From the NCBI GenBank assembly GCA_022711195.1, contig JAKLFN010000115.1, forward strand, positions 1 to 6,579: a stretch of DNA of 6,579 bases, written 5' to 3'. Below the pieces are notes generated by a model. It made no database searches, was not told where the DNA came from, and saw only the letters and a program-made list of their open reading frames with translations. This document shows positions 6,397 to 6,579 of the stretch, piece by piece. Each line of letters opens with the position of its first letter. Position 1 is the stretch's first letter. A program made the translations under genes and the position numbers. Source of the stretch: Bacteroidota bacterium. Its GTDB lineage: Bacteria; Bacteroidota; Bacteroidia; Bacteroidales; VadinHA17.

Positions 6397-6579
6397 TTAG
6401 CTCAGTTTAACAATGAATGTTGATAATATCAGAACTATAATTCCGATTAACAGGATAATAATAGTTTTCGTCTTCGCTCCTTTCCATTCGTTAAGAAGTA
6501 TTCCCCAGATATTACTGATAGCGATATTAAGGGCCATGAGTATGCTCCATCCGAAAACAGCCATTCCTGCAGGCAGCTT
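6397..6579 (-). CDS. rhaT: L-rhamnose/H+ symporter RhaT, C-terminal fragment (5' end outside window)
   Basis: Only the last 60 residues are visible, running in from the right edge and ending in TAA at 6399-6397. They contain two hydrophobic helices, about residues 6-29 (MAVFGWSILMALNIAISNIWGILL, split here as MAVFGWSILMAL and NIAISNIWGILL) and 39-57 (TIIILLIGIIVLILSTFIV). The helices are joined by the polar hinge NEWKGAKTK. E. coli RhaT ends in the same way: a helix finishing GIVGLVLKEWNNAGRR, then a final hydrophobic helix. The homology is short but specific, and the position 10 bp before rhaM supports it. RhaT is an inner-membrane proton symporter for L-rhamnose uptake; the full protein is about 340 residues. 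The family is reasonably sure, though another DMT-type sugar permease cannot be ruled out from the fragment alone. Confidence 0.82.
   Translation of the reverse strand, partial: KLPAGMAVFGWSILMALNIAISNIWGILLNEWKGAKTKTIIILLIGIIVLILSTFIVKLS

Overview
The window looks like chromosomal DNA from a member of the Bacteroidota, probably a free-living or polysaccharide-degrading Bacteroidales-type bacterium. This is inferred from the pairing of a DUF4956 membrane protein with a DUF2490 outer-membrane barrel, from the near absence of Shine-Dalgarno sequences, and from the style of the FtsX-like permease and FGGY kinase. No 16S or other taxonomic marker is present. The DNA is densely coding, and no gene-free stretch reaches 300 bases.

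Layout: the left end (2-1201, plus strand) holds the C-terminal 399 residues of an FtsX/MacB-type ABC transporter permease. Everything else is on the minus strand, read from right to left: the C-terminal 60 residues of the L-rhamnose/H+ symporter RhaT (6397-6579, cut by the window edge), L-rhamnose mutarotase RhaM (6069-6386), L-rhamnose isomerase RhaA (4698-5966), an FGGY sugar kinase that is probably the L-rhamnulose kinase (3248-4609), a beta-class carbonic anhydrase (2596-3237), a DUF4956 inner-membrane protein (1863-2564) and a DUF2490 outer-membrane beta-barrel (1202-1870). The permease and DUF2490 genes converge with their stop codons directly abutting.

Together, RhaT, RhaM, RhaA and the kinase give uptake of L-rhamnose, anomer interconversion, isomerisation to L-rhamnulose and phosphorylation to L-rhamnulose 1-phosphate. 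The aldolase/lactaldehyde steps and the regulator are not in the window. Two intergenic structures break the series. One is an imperfect 20-bp hairpin built of GGCATCA-like heptamers between rhaM and rhaA. The other is a strong intrinsic terminator (13-bp perfect stem followed by eight U) just after rhaA. The terminator would separate rhaTMA from kinase-CA-DUF4956-DUF2490 unless it is leaky or the kinase has its own promoter.

No clearly new system is evident. The points most worth a second look are the internal terminator, the heptamer palindrome, and the attachment of a carbonic anhydrase plus a DUF4956/DUF2490 envelope pair to a rhamnose operon.
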